Shown here: positions 34,548 to 45,542 of the stretch, one piece after another | Layout: every line of letters begins with the position of its first letter | Numbering within the stretch: the stretch's first letter is position 1 | Assembly: GCF_910594005.1 (NCBI RefSeq) | Contig: NC_057816.1 | Coordinates: 18,865,797 to 18,929,796 of the forward strand | DNA from: Cervus elaphus | Taxonomy: Eukaryota; Chordata; Mammalia; Artiodactyla; Cervidae | Reading direction: 5' to 3' | DNA: 64,000 bases | Notes under the pieces: generated by a model | Databases searched by the model: none | Told to the model about the DNA's origin: nothing | What the model saw: the letters and a program-made list of their open reading frames with translations, nothing else | Translations under genes and position numbers: made by a program

Positions 34548-35650
34548 ATGTACCTTACAAAGTAAAAAAAAAATCATTTATCAAGCAATTAACTCTGTGG
34601 ATCTAGACTGTAAAATTTGTCTCTTGGTAGTTCATATAGCAGGTCAGTTATTTTATCATAAACTGAATTGCTTGCTTTTTGCTCTGTATATACATACTCA
34701 AAGGGTAAACTTAGCAGAGTTAACACATAGAATTTGGGATTTATCTCACTCTTTTTTTCCTATAAATCTTCCATAGTGGCTCTAGTTATCTATAACTTTC
34801 TTTTCTTTTTCTTCAGGCCAGATAAATATCAAGTTTTCTGTAAGTTTCTGAGTTTCCTAACACGTTGTGAAGACTCCAGTCACTCTCAACGTTAACCAAC
34901 ATAAACAATAAATCTATACCATTTTGGTCTATTCTTTCAGGTTTGACTCCTTTTCAAATTCTGCCTTGAGGTATTTGCTTTATGTGTTCCCCTCCCCCCA
35001 TATTTTAACTATTATAAGCAAGGAAATAGGTCTGTTTGATCATAATAGAAGCAAAATATATAACTTGATTATTAAATCTTGTCTAAGTATCCTTGCCTTT
35101 AAATTTGAAAGTGTAATCAATTTATTTTCATAAATGATACAGTTGGATTTATTATCACATTACTTAGCACTCTGCATTTTAATCTTCTATTTGTTTTCTT
35201 TTAATATTTATTATATATTATATAATTGATTAGTTCCATATTTCTTTTAGTTGAACCTGTTTTTTCAGCCATTATTGGATTTTTTAAATTACTATTTTAA
35301 TATCTAGAACTTCTAATTGCTTCTTTGTCAAACTTGCCAAGCTTCTTTTTTAACTTTCATAATATATTCTTGTTGCTTTTTAGACTTTAATGCTAAAAGC
35401 CTCCAAACTACATTAATAAACTTTTTGTTATTATTTTATATTAAATAAGATTTGTCCTGCTTCTTAAAAAAGTTGGAATACTTTGTGGCCAGAGTTTTCC
35501 AGATATTCCTGCATAATAGTTTTACATTGCTTCTAATAGGAAGAAGTGAAAATGGAGAGGTGTAATCTGTTTGGCACCATCTATTTGGAATTAGCATGGT
35601 GGAAAAAATAGAAGTAAATAAAGGATGATTCAGAAAATTCACCTGGAGCT

Positions 35651-36345
35651 ACCATTCACCCTAGAGATTTAGGAGATCTTATTTTATTTTTAAATTAAGT
35701 CCTTTGTTTCCTTCTTGCTAAAAATATAGAGTCCCTTTGCTCTGCTACTCAAAAATATAAACAGCTGCAACAGTACAAACAAGTTGCCAACAACTACATT
35801 CATCACTTACAGAGCATGTTTTGAAGGAGAATTAAATTATGTGTAATTAATTTTGGAGGTTCCTAGTCTAGAGTCATAAAAACATTAATTGAAATCCTCT
35901 TTTTAAGTCTTGGACTTGGAGAACTTGCATATGGAAACAAAATAATAAAATCTTGTAGTTGGAATAAAAAATTTAATATGAAAGAACAATTATCCTAAGT
36001 CAAAGAAGACAAAATAGAGGATTCAGAAGCTCCTAGCAAAAGGACATTTTCCCTAGCAATGGATCCAAATTTGGTGGGTTCTGCACTACTGTCATGGTCA
36101 TGAGGCCTGTTCACTCAGTTACCCAGTTGGTTAAGAGTGTTGAGTTCCTGCTCCGTTCCAGCTGTTCTGCTACACTGGATCCAGATCCCCTAGGATATGA
36201 CAGTGATCAGAGCAGGAACGGCAGCTACTCTCTTAACTTCTAAAACTGCTTATTTTTCGTAAGTTAGTTATTTACGAAATTAGACATGATTATTTCATCA
36301 TGTGGGTTCACTCATTATCAATTAAGCATTTAATTGCCCTTAGAG
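35651..36345. other. unique sequence
   Basis: No gene or repeat recognised. Confidence 0.45.
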
Positions 36346-36356
36346 AATCCTGACTG

Positions 36357-36561
36357 GGACTTCCCAGCTAGCACTAGTTGTAAGGAATCCACCTACCAAT
36401 GCCGGAGATGGAAGAGATGTGTGTTTGATCCCTGGGTCGGGAAGATCCCTTAGAATAGGAAATGGCAACCCACTCCAGTATTCTTGCCTGGAAAATCCCA
36501 TGGACAGAGGAACCTGGCAGGCTACAGTCCATGGGGTCAAAAAGAGTTGGACACAACTGAG

Positions 36562-36564
<3 letters not shown>
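36357..36564 (+). repeat. Bov-tA SINE ending in a CA tract
   Basis: GGACTTCCCAGCTAGCACTA head, GTTTGATCCCTGGGTCGGGA, CCATGGGGTCAAAAAGAGTT. The tail has become the adjacent microsatellite. TSD AATCCTGACTG (36346-36356) / AATTCTGACTG (36602-36612), one mismatch. Confidence 0.95.

Positions 36565-36601
<37 letters not shown>
36565..36601. repeat. (AC)18 microsatellite in a SINE tail
   Basis: About 18 uninterrupted AC units lie between the SINE end and the right TSD, so the tract arose in the SINE tail. Its length and purity make it likely to be polymorphic. Confidence 0.97.
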
Positions 36602-36603
<2 letters not shown>

Positions 36604-36900
36604 TTCTGACTGTTTTATTTACTTACTCTGGGCATACCTTTCTTTTGTAACAAAGAACACATTTTGACTCCTCTCTACATCTGTGGTCTTACTTTATATT
36701 CCCCTCCAAAAGTGTTACTCCCTGTCTTGAAGCTGCACTCTCTTTTATTTGGGTTCAGTGGTCCATGGAACATTCTGCCTATATCTACTTTACAACGTGA
36801 AATTCTAAGCATACCTCAGATATGTCTTCATATTGCCTTATATCTCCTTTACTATAGTCGCTACAATTCACACATGCATATGAGTATATGGGACCATTTT

Positions 36901-37155
36901 CAGTTGATTGTTGAACACCACAGGTCTGAACTGTGCTGGTCCACTTATATGCAGCTTTTTTCAATAGTAGGTACTGAAGTGCTACATTATCTGGGGTTGG
37001 TTGACTCCACAGATACAGAACCAGAGAGATATAACGAACCAAGTATATGGAGGATCTGAGTATATGGAGGATTTATATGATTATAAATGATTTGTGGGTT
37101 TTCAACTGTGAAGAGGATTGGTACTCCAATCCCTGCATTGTTCGAGAGTCAGTTA
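36901..37155. mobile_element. MER8-like Tigger transposon, decayed
   Basis: Same arrangement as 16240-16506: CAGTTGATTGTTGAACACCA at one end, GTTCGAGAGTCAGTTA at the other, and CTGGGGTTGGTTGACTCCAC inside. The inverted repeats now differ at several positions and the left TA is lost. Confidence 0.82.
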
Positions 37156-37156
37156 T

Positions 37157-37689
37157 ACAAAGTTAAGATGCTTTTAATTGTGACATAAAATATGACTCAA
37201 ATATTTGCTAAATAAAAAGGGTTCCCTGCTCTTATATTGTAAGGAGTTCCTTGGTCAGTTAATCATATTGTCCCCTTTCTGATCTCTGGAAGGATATTTC
37301 TTGTCCAATCTCCATCTTCACCACAACTGAAAGGAACAACAGGAGGGATGCAGTCTTACTGTTTTAAGAGCTCACCTTGATATGAGTTTAAGGACTTAGA
37401 AATTGCTCAGGGCCAAGAAATCACAGCCAAGTTTGGGATTTTATTTACTGAGTGAAAACTTGGTGGCTTAATGACAAACAGCATTTGTTCCTTTTCCTTC
37501 TTCCCAGTGCTGATCTCTAGACCTCATTGGTTTGCTGTGTTTCTACTGTTTCTAGAATGCTTTTCTGTCTAATAAACTTCTTTGGCAAAAATAAAAGGAT
37601 GGCCTCCTACAGCAGAGTCTAAAGGACAGACTCTGAATCAGAGTTGCTGCCTTGTAAATTGCAATGTCAAATGTTCCCTAGTCGCACCA
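37157..37689. other. unique sequence
   Basis: No gene or repeat recognised. Confidence 0.45.
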
Positions 37690-38110
37690 CTTAAGTATTT
37701 TGCCAAAGACACTTAACCTCTATGTGCTTCTGTTACTTTATTTGTAAATAGGAATAATAATATTTAGTCACATAGGATAATCACTGTGAGAATGAATAAA
37801 TTAATCCCTATAAATATTCAGAACAATATCAGGCACCTAATAAGCATGTGTGCTAAGTTGCTTCAGTTGTGTCCAACTCCTTGAGACCCCATGGACTGTA
37901 GCCAGCCATGCTCCTCTGTCCATGGGATTTTCCCATCAAGAATACTGGAGTGTGTTGGCACGCCCTCCTTCAGGGGACTCTTCCTGACACAGGGAATGAA
38001 CTCACATCTCCTGCATCTTCTACACAGCAGAGGGATTCTTTACTGCTGAGCCACCTGGGAAGCCCAAGCATGTGTTAAATATTGTTAAATATTGTTATTA
38101 TCATTATTTG
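37690..38110 (+). repeat. MIR SINE split by a Bov-tA
   Basis: Left part: TGCCAAAGACACTTAACCTC, GTAAATAGGAATAATAATAT, AATATCAGGCACCTAATAAG. Right part after the SINE: GTTAAATATTGTTATTATCA. The family order is intact once the insertion is removed. Confidence 0.8.
37852..38065 (-). repeat. Bov-tA SINE in a MIR, perfect TSD
   Basis: GCTAAGTTGCTTCAGTTGTG to GAGCCACCTGGGAAGCCC. Target-site duplication AAGCATGTGT at 37842-37851 and 38066-38075. Confidence 0.96.
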
Positions 38111-38178
38111 ACAGATTTAATTTTATTTTTGTGTTTCACAAAAGTGAACTGATTTTTTATGGTCCTTACTATTAATTA

Positions 38179-39163
38179 TGCAGGTCAAGAAGCAACAGTT
38201 AGAACTGGACATGGAACAACAGACTGGTTCCAAATAGGGAAAGGAGTACATCAAGGCTGTATATTGTCACCCTACTTATTTAATTTCTCTGCAGAGTACA
38301 TCATGTGAAATGCCTGGCTGGATGAAGCACAAGTTGGAATCAAGATTGCCAGGAGAAACAGCAATAACCTCAGATATGCTGATGACACCACCCTTATGGC
38401 AGGAAGTGAAGAAGAACTAAAGAGCTTCTTGATGAAAGTGAAAGAGGAGAGTGAAAAAGTTAGCTTAAAACTCAGCATTCAGAAAACTAAGATCATGGCA
38501 TCCTGTCCCATCAGTTCATGGCAAATAGATGGGGAAACAATGGAAACAATAAGAGGCTTTCTTTTTCTGGGTTCCAAATCACTGCAGATGGTGACTGCAA
38601 CTATGAAATTAAAAGATGCTTGCTCCTTGGAAGAAAAGCTATGACCAACCAAGACAGCATATTAAAAAACAGAGACATTACTTTGCCAACAAAGGTCCAT
38701 CTAGTCAAAGCTATGGTTTTTCCAGTAGTCATGTATGGATGTGAGAGCTGGGCTATAAAAAAAGCTGAGTGCTGAAGAATTGATGCTTTTGAACTGTGGT
38801 GTTCGAGAAGACTCTTGAGAGTCCATTTGACTGCAAGGAGATCCAACCAGTCCATCCTAAACGAAATCAGTCCTGAATATTCATTGGAAGGACTGATGTT
38901 GAAGCTGAAACTCCAATACTTTGGCCACCTGATGTGAAGAACTGACTCATTGGAAAAGACCCTGATGCTGGGAAAGATTGAAGGAGGGAGGGAAAGGGGA
39001 CGACAGAGGATGAGATGGTTGGATGGCATCACCAACTCCATGGACATGAGTTTGAGTAAGCTCTGGAAGTTGGTGATGCATAGGGAAGCCTGATGTGCTG
39101 CAGTCCATGGGATTGCAAAGAGTTGGATGTGACTGAGAGACTGAACTGAAATCTGACTGAAAG
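38179..39163 (+). mobile_element. BovB LINE, 5'-truncated, TSD
   Basis: Starts in the RT region (TGCAGGTCAAGAAGCAACAG) and ends at the 3' terminus AACTGAAATCTGACTGAAAG. Target-site duplication CTATTAATTA at 38169-38178 and 39164-39173. About 985 bases. Confidence 0.94.
38180..39130 (+). pseudogene. BovB reverse transcriptase remnant
   Basis: Contains motif B sequence (GCILSPYLFNF-like, 38,250-38,290), a stop just after YIM at 38306-38308, and motif C within NLRYADDTTLMAG at about 38,368-38,406. The frame shifts near 38,570 into the HEIKR-like C-terminal part (frame 38518-38775) and has a stop at 38773-38775. Not functional. Confidence 0.85.
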
Positions 39164-39173
39164 CTATTAATTA

Positions 39174-39705
39174 GTTCTGATGAATTTCTTAATAAAAAAA
39201 AAATCTTCCTCATTAAGTCTTGATGTAGGGACAAGTTCAGTGTAACACAAAGTTGATTGAAAACAGTCACTTCCTCCCCCAACCAATTAGTGAGAATGAG
39301 CACAAGAGACTCTTTTGGGCTACCCACATGTGGATACTCCCCAAATTCCTTCCAGGCATGGGCTTCAAGAATGATGGTTACTACTTGTACCCATTAGGTT
39401 TGAAGGAGGGGAAGTGGGATGACATGGCATGGCCTTTTGTCACTGGGGGAAGAATATGTATTCCAGAAAGAGGATGCCTGCAGAGTCATGAACCCTGGGT
39501 TCAGCCTCTTGGAAGAAATAAACAATGAACCCAAGTGCATTAGCCTTCTCCGTGCCTTTCCAATCAGCTCTGCAAAAATAAACAGTTTATACATTTAATG
39601 TAACCCTAGACTACCCTCACCAATTATTTTATAAGGATTCCTGGAAGACAAACACGTTCCCCTCACTCCTCAGTCCATGGCAGCCCTTTTTTTGCCATGA
39701 GTTGT
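39174..39705. other. unique sequence
   Basis: No gene or repeat recognised. A 91-codon open frame at 39253-39528 overlaps one on the other strand and has no recognisable domain. Confidence 0.45.
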
Positions 39706-39921
39706 TGGAGGGGTGTTGTTATTCAGTTGCTTGGTTGTGTCTGACTTTTCGACACCATGGACTGCAGCACTCCAGGCTGCCCTGTCCTTCAGCATCTCAT
39801 GGAGCTTGCTCAAACTCATGTCCATTGGGTCGGTGATGCCATCCAACCGTCTCATCCTCTGTCGTCCCCTTCTCCTGCCTTCAATCTTTCGCAGCATGAG
39901 GGTCTTTTCTAAGAAAGCTGA
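39706..39921 (-). repeat. BovB 3'-end fragment
   Basis: TGTTGTTATTCAGTTGCTTG, CGACACCATGGACTGCAGCA, to CTTTCGCAGCATGAGGGTCT. The terminal AAGCTGAGTGAGCC does not follow BovB order, so the right edge is approximate. Confidence 0.9.
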
Positions 39922-40229
39922 GTGAGCCCCCAGTTTTTCTGGGGCTCCAATCCTAGAGAGATTTTGAGGAATAAGGTATCTGTGTATCTGCCACTCTGGT
40001 GAAGTGTCCTAGCATTTTTTGTTTCCCTCTCTGCGAAGTCCTCCTACCTTTCCACCTAACTGAGGTTTCCTATTCCTGGAGTATTTTAGCACTGGTGGTT
40101 GATCTAGGCGGAAGGGTGACTGGGGGGAGAGATGAGATGGAGACAAATTAAGCAGTAATAGAGCTCATACTAGAACATCTTTGTGTTACAAACCCTGGGG
40201 ATAAAGCAAAATCCACCTCTACTAAGCAC

Positions 40230-40370
40230 ATATTATAGGCAAGAGACTGTAGAATTTGATTTAATCCATATTAATGTAATGCTTGGTGGGTATTATTAAC
40301 CCTTCTTTAAACTGAGAGAACAGGACTCAAGATGACATAGCTGGTCAGTGGATGGTATGTCTCTGAAAGG
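40230..40370 (-). repeat. MIR fragment
   Basis: GGTGGGTATTATTAACCCTT and GATGACATAGCTGGTCAGTG resemble the reverse-complement MIR core. Diverged. Confidence 0.6.
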
Positions 40371-40590
40371 TCACTTACTTTATTCCCAGGCTATTGTCTT
40401 TCTACTACAACATGCTGTGTCCTGTAAGGATAGGTGATATGCATGTCACGAGGCTCATGTGCTGGGTATGGAACAGAGAGATTAATGAGCACACTTGTCA
40501 ATTAATTATAAGGAGCCATCTGGGGAGGCACAGATCATGTAGAGAAGTTAAGTTCATTTTACTCATCATATTATTCATGGTTCCATCACT

Positions 40591-40859
40591 GCTTCTGCTA
40601 AGTCGCTTCAGTCATGTCTGACTCTGTGTGACCCCATAGACAGCAGCCCACCAGGCTCCCCTGTCCCTGGGATTCTCCAGGCAAGAACACTGGAGTGGAT
40701 TGCCGTTTCCTTCTCCAATACATGAAAGTGAAAAGTGAAAGTGAAGTTGCTCAGTCGTGTCTGACTCTTTGTGACCCCATGGACTGTAGCCTTACAGGCT
40801 CCTCCATCCATGGGATTTTCCAGGCAAGAGTACTGGAGTGGGTTGCCATTTCCTTCTCC
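40591..40859 (-). repeat. headless dimeric Bov-A (ART2A-like) SINE
   Basis: Minus-strand counterpart of 34276-34547. Unit 2 is 40591 to ~40,717 (CTAAGTCGCTTCAGTCATGT to CCGTTTCCTTCTCCAATACA). Unit 1 is to 40859 (GTGAAAGTGAAGTTGCTCAG to GCCATTTCCTTCTCC). Possible TSD GGTTCCATCACT / GGTCCTATCACT, 10 of 12. Confidence 0.88.
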
Positions 40860-41119
40860 GGTCCTATCACTAGAAAGTGATAAATCTGATATCTAAACTC
40901 AGGTCTCTTTTCCAAAGTGTGTACTCTTTCCAATATATGTTGCTCATTATTATCCAAGTCAATGATCTTTTGATCTCATCTGATCTCATCTTGTCCAATC
41001 TTACCATGGTCAATAGCTGTGGATCTGAGCAGAAGGTGTTTCCTGTTAAAGAACTGAATTTCTTAATTTACTGGGCAGATATTTTTGATATTTTTCTCTT
41101 TTATTAATCTGGGAATTAT

Positions 41120-41188
41120 CTTTTTTTTTTTTTCTCACCTTGCCTCCTCTCTCTCTGTCTCTCCCTGTCTGTGTGTGTGTGTATATAT
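41120..41188. repeat. T run and (CT)n/(GT)n simple repeats
   Basis: T14, then CTCTCTCTCTGTCTCTCCCT and GTGTGTGTGTGTATATATGA. Confidence 0.85.
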
Positions 41189-41320
41189 GACTTTCTCCTA
41201 TGAAGATTTTGTTAAGAAAGTACTATTTCATGTCTTTAGTTAAGTGACCCTTCCAATATCCATTGGGAAATCAAACTTTTACAAAAATTAACTAAAAGAT
41301 TGGGTTTTTATTAAGCCTGG

Positions 41321-41353
41321 AAAAAATATATATATATACATATATATATATAT
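41321..41353. repeat. (AT)n tract
   Basis: AAAAAATATATATATATACA followed by TATATATATATATG. Confidence 0.9.
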
Positions 41354-41385
41354 GAGTCCTGAAATAAAATAACTGAAGTTCTAAC

Positions 41386-41525
41386 AGACTCTGCTGCTGC
41401 TGTTGCTGCTAAGTCGCTTCAGTCGTGTCTGACTCTGTGTGACCCCATAGACAGCAGCCCAACAGGCTCCTCTGTCCCTGGGATTCTCCAGGCAAGAACA
41501 CTGGAGTGGGTTGCCATTGCCTTCT
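41386..41525 (-). repeat. headless Bov-A monomer with (AGC)n tail
   Basis: GACTCTGCTGCTGCTGTTGC (tail), AAGTCGCTTCAGTCGTGTCT, to GGGTTGCCATTGCCTTCT. Same start point and tail type as unit 2 of the two dimers, without a second unit. Confidence 0.9.
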
Positions 41526-42329
41526 AGGACGAGACAAATATTTTGTTTCTCATCTGAAAACCTTTGTACTCTTTTGGCTAGTGTGAGCTGGGCCTGAGAG
41601 AAGGATTAAGTTTACTAGTAAGTCAGGTTATATCAGAAATTATATCAGAGTTAGATGAAAAATAGGTGGGTAATGATGAAATAACATTATTTCTATAAAT
41701 CTTCCTATAAACTTCTTATTAGTGAGAAAGAGACTTCTGCGAATCCAACCTAAGTTCTAACCAAAGGTTGGCTCAGGGTTGTAGAGGGCCTCAATAACGC
41801 TTAGGATTCAAATTTGGTATTAATCTAACATGAGGTTAACAGCTTCAGAGTTGATGCTGCATAAAATTCTTTTTGCAGCATATAAAGTTTGTTGTGGAAG
41901 TTGTAAATATATTAGGTAATATTTTAAGTGCCCAAATCCCTCTTTTCTCAAAATCTATTAACTTTGGGTGAGAAGCAAACTAGTTATACCCTTAGATTGA
42001 TAAGACACCAAATGAAAAATAGAAGTTGATAATAGTGGTGTTTACTCCTGTCAAGTCAGTGGTGGTTCTCTTTCTTAGTTAATGGGGATCCTTTCTTGAA
42101 CTCTTTTGTAAAATAAATCCAGGACTGGAATGAAGGAACCTCACCTAATTCTCCCACCAGTGTCACCTATATCTTTACCCCGATTTTACCTTCTTGACCC
42201 CTTTTTTACTGCTGGTCAGTCTCACTAGATCATAACTCCAGCATCATCCAGATGGGAGGTATGACTTATCAAACTCTCCTCACATGCTAGTGTTCTTCTA
42301 GCATTTTTCAAGGATTAGTTTATTAAAAT
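41526..42329. other. unique sequence
   Basis: No gene or repeat recognised. Confidence 0.45.
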
Positions 42330-42500
42330 TTCTTCATACCTCCATCAGGTAGCTAGTTTCATTATACTATTTTACATGTGAGGAAATCAAGACCCATACA
42401 AGTTAAGTAACTTGCAAGGCCACACAACTACTAAGTGGATAAACAAGATTTGAACTTGAGAATTTTGTTGCCAGAGTCCAAACTCTAAACTATCAAGATA
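42330..42500 (-). repeat. MIR SINE
   Basis: TTTTACATGTGAGGAAATCA, AGTTAAGTAACTTGCAAGGC and CACACAACTACTAAGTGG, then TTTGAACTTGAGAATTTTG: reverse-complement MIR core and tRNA-like part. Confidence 0.85.
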
Positions 42501-42712
42501 TACTGCCAAAATAAATGCCTGTGGAATGAATGTCTTTAGTCTGTGTTAATAATTACATATGGACATATTCTATATAGTCAGCATATTTGTTTATATTTAT
42601 GTTAAGCATACAGTATATATGTACTGTATTGACTTATTTTATATTAAAGCTGTTAGCATATTATGTATGCTAACAGTATTTATCTAGCAAAGACACACCC
42701 ATGTGTAACATA

Positions 42713-42921
42713 GGACTTTCCAAGTTGCTCACTGGTAAGGAATCCACCTGCCAATGCCGGAGACATGGGTCCGATCCCTGAGTCAGAAAGATCCCCCAGA
42801 GAAGGAAATGGCAAATCACTCCAATATTCTTCCCTGGGATATCCCACGGACTGAGGATTCTGGTGGGCTACAGTCCATGAGGTCACAAAAGAGTCGGACA
42901 CGACTGAGTGACTAAACAACA
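42713..42921 (+). repeat. Bov-tA SINE
   Basis: GGACTTTCCAAGTTGCTCAC, GTCCGATCCCTGAGTCAGAA, CACGACTGAGTGACTAAACA. ATGTGTAACATA on the left and ATATGTGACATA on the right suggest an imperfect TSD. It faces the next SINE with a 24-base gap. Confidence 0.93.
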
Positions 42922-42945
42922 ATATGTGACATATATGGTACCTGA

Positions 42946-43147
42946 AAGTGTAAAGTGAAAGTGAAAGTCGTTCAGTCGTGTCTGACTCTTGGTGACCCAT
43001 GGACTATACAGTCCATAGAATTCTCCAGGCCAGGATACTGGAGTGGGTAGCATTCTCTTCTCCAGGGGATCTTCCCAGCCAGGGATCAAACCCAGGTCTC
43101 CCACACTGCGGGCGGATTCTTTACCAGCTGAGCTACCAGGGAAGCCC
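42946..43147 (-). repeat. Bov-A/Bov-tA SINE with perfect TSD
   Basis: AGTGTAAAGTGAAAGTGAAA tail, GAATTCTCCAGGCCAGGATA, head ending GAGCTACCAGGGAAGCCC. Target-site duplication ATATGGTACCTGA at 42933-42945 and 43148-43160. Confidence 0.95.
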
Positions 43148-43160
43148 ATATGGTACCTGA

Positions 43161-43642
43161 CTTTATCATCATTCCACAAATATTTGTCAGGGTAATGTAT
43201 TATATATTATTACATATAATATATATAATAAACGAATATTGAACTCGATATATGATTTATAAAGCATGAGTAGAGAATTAATACTAATATTTATTTCATG
43301 AATAAACGAACATATTCCCTGTGGTCAGCTTAGCCCGGTGCCTCCTTTCACATTCCTTCTTGCTCTGTCCCTGTGACTCTGGTGGCAATCAGTGATTCAG
43401 GCCGTATATACAGAAGTGATGGAAGCCTCTATGCTCTCAGTTATTACTTTTGGTTCCCCAGTTCCTGAAAGAACAAATGCTCTTTACTGTGGTAACTTTC
43501 CATCACTTTTTTTTAGTGATGCAAAGCAAAACTCGTTTTTCTAGGACCTTTTTGTACCCAAGGCTTTTTTTGATTTCGTTCTCCCTACATCTTCCTATCG
43601 ATGTATAAGTCATAGTTAAGAGCATCCTAAGTATGGCCAAAT
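43161..43642. other. unique A/T-rich sequence
   Basis: 43,190-43,240 is TATATTATTACATATAATAT-like low complexity. No gene recognised. Confidence 0.5.
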
Positions 43643-43652
43643 ACACTTTTCT

Positions 43653-43860
43653 CAGGGTTTCCCTGGTGCCTCAGATGGTAAAGAATCTGCCTGCAACGCC
43701 AGAGACCTAAGTTCAGTCCCTGAGTTGGGAAGATCCCCTGGAGAAGGAAATGGCAACCCACTCCGGCATTCTTGCCTGGAAAATCCCATGGACAGAGGAG
43801 CCTGGCGGGCTACAGTTCATGGGATCGCAGAGTTGGACACAACTGAGCAACTAACAACAC
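43653..43860 (+). repeat. Bov-tA SINE with perfect TSD
   Basis: AGGGTTTCCCTGGTGCCTCA, TTCAGTCCCTGAGTTGGGAA, GGACACAACTGAGCAACTAA. Target-site duplication ACACTTTTCT at 43643-43652 and 43861-43870. Confidence 0.95.
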
Positions 43861-43870
43861 ACACTTTTCT

Positions 43871-45224
43871 TAAGAAGAAGCAGAATATTGACTGAGGACA
43901 GATCTCTTACAGATGATCATTCATTTCCTTTGTCTGAAGGATGAGCACACTCCTAGCTTTCCCTGCTAAAAGATACACCTTGTAATTGGCAATTAAATGA
44001 GAGAGAAAAAGTGATAACCAAGTCCCCTACATTAATTTTTTAATGAGGGAAAAAAAAAACCCTACAGTTTTGATCAAACAGCAAACTGCAAACTAAGAGA
44101 GAAATTTGGGAATATCCACTCAGATTGACTGATTCAAATTGTGGAATTTCGGCAACATTCCCAGGTTGGAAATTGGGCAAAAGATGACCATTAGAGCCAA
44201 GAATAAAGGAGTTAAGAGTCTTTGATTATATATATTGCCTCATCCTGAACCAAGAGTAGACAGACAGATTTTCAATGAAATACCTCTAGCTTGGATATCG
44301 AAGGATCTCTGTCTCTTTATATACATGTACATACTCCTTTGTTGGTCAAATAAAGTTGTTTGTATTCATGCTGTTGCTTTAAGACCCCGGTCTTTAGTGA
44401 GAGCTTCCATTTTCCCAGAGCAGTTCAAATGAACATGGAATTGAAAACAGATGTGGGCTTCAGCGTGTTATTGCACCAGGGCAAGTGGGGCACATGGAGG
44501 GGAGGAGGGGGAGGTGGCAGGGACCGCGCCAAGGGACCTTCAGCAGCCCCAGGACTCTCATCACTCGAGGGGGTCTGAACTCGGAATTCCACCAGCCTGC
44601 ACTCTGAAAATGAACTCCTAACAGAAAACAGATGGGGTGGCCCTCGAGGTGGGGGAGGGGGGACAGAGGGAGGCGCCACGGGGAAAGTGTGGTAAGGAAG
44701 GTGAGAGCAGGAAAGGCAGAGAGGGTGTATTCTCATTCCCGCCTAAGGAAATAAAAGCGCAAGAGGAGGTGATGGGACTGAGACTTGCCTAGAACACCTA
44801 GCGCCGCCTGCAGACAGAATTCCCCTGGTTGTTGCCCCGCTGAGAAGAAGACCAGTGACATTAAGACGCTGCAAGAGGAGGGATCATCAAGCCAGATTTT
44901 TTTTTTCTTTCTTTTTTTTTTTGCCTGGGAAACATCTCATCCAAACAGACCACTTGCTTTTTGCAAATGCCAGTAGTCCTGATAAATCAAACTCGCTGGA
45001 GTCAGCACAGTCCTCATGTTACTTTCCATCAGGGCTTTGTCTGAGCGGAGGCATGCCAAGGGGTGTCTGATGTGGGGGAGGAGGCAGTCGGTGGAGTGCA
45101 TAGTCTGGACAATAATACCTCCTAGGTCTTTCCATCCTGGGAACCAGAGTTGATTCACTTCTGTTTTCTTGGACCAACTTATCAGAGATTTGACAGTTTC
45201 CAGATTTAAATGAGACTTTTTCCA
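43871..45224. other. unassigned sequence with G-rich and T-rich patches
   Basis: 44,130-44,420 ends in CAAATAAAGTTGTTTGTATT followed by a T-rich stretch. This looks like a polyadenylation-type 3' end and could be an unrecognised LTR or exon end. 44,480-44,720 is purine-rich. 44897-44922 is a T-rich run. No reading frame has recognisable similarity. Confidence 0.4.
44485..44715. other. G-rich patch
   Basis: Several runs of 3-6 G: GTGGGGCACATGGAGGGGAG, AGGGGGAGGTGGCAGGG, and GGTGGGGGAGGGGGGACAGA at ~44,650. It includes CCGCGCC. Quadruplex-forming potential on the plus strand is plausible. Confidence 0.6.
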
Positions 45225-45260
45225 CTTTTTTTTTTCTTTTTCTTTCTTTCTTTCTTTTTT
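45225..45260. repeat. (TTTC)n tract
   Basis: T run followed by CTTTCTTTCTTTCTTTTTT. Confidence 0.9.
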
Positions 45261-45542
45261 AAACAGCTTGATTCTGCCTCTTCAGTAAACAGAAGAAGTA
45301 GAGAGCTATAGGGCTAGAGTGAATCTAAGTAGTATGTCATTTGGGGGTTTGTTATGTTGCATATTAAGGATGCTGAGCTTGCACTACATGCTTGGGGGAT
45401 TATTTGGCCCTGGATGTACTTGTTTGGCAAAATAGCTTTAAAGGTTCTCATACATACCATATAATCACAAAGTAGTGACTCTCAGTGGGAGGGGATGTTG
45501 GGGAAGGGGTTTTTGCCTCCTAGGAGATTTTGGCAATGCACA

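Larger units (their letters stand above)
33426..35650 (-). other. T-rich DNA, probable old L1 3' UTR, with insertions
   Basis: Phrases such as CTTCAGATCAGATAATTGTG (32,875) and TACTGTATCCTGACTATGGT resemble antisense L1M 3' UTR. After the BovB and SINE dimer the T-rich sequence continues to about 35,650 without a clear family. No coding support. Confidence 0.4.

Noticed and set aside
36664..37059. 131-codon open frame
   Set aside because: Its second half lies in the MER8-like transposon. No protein similarity.
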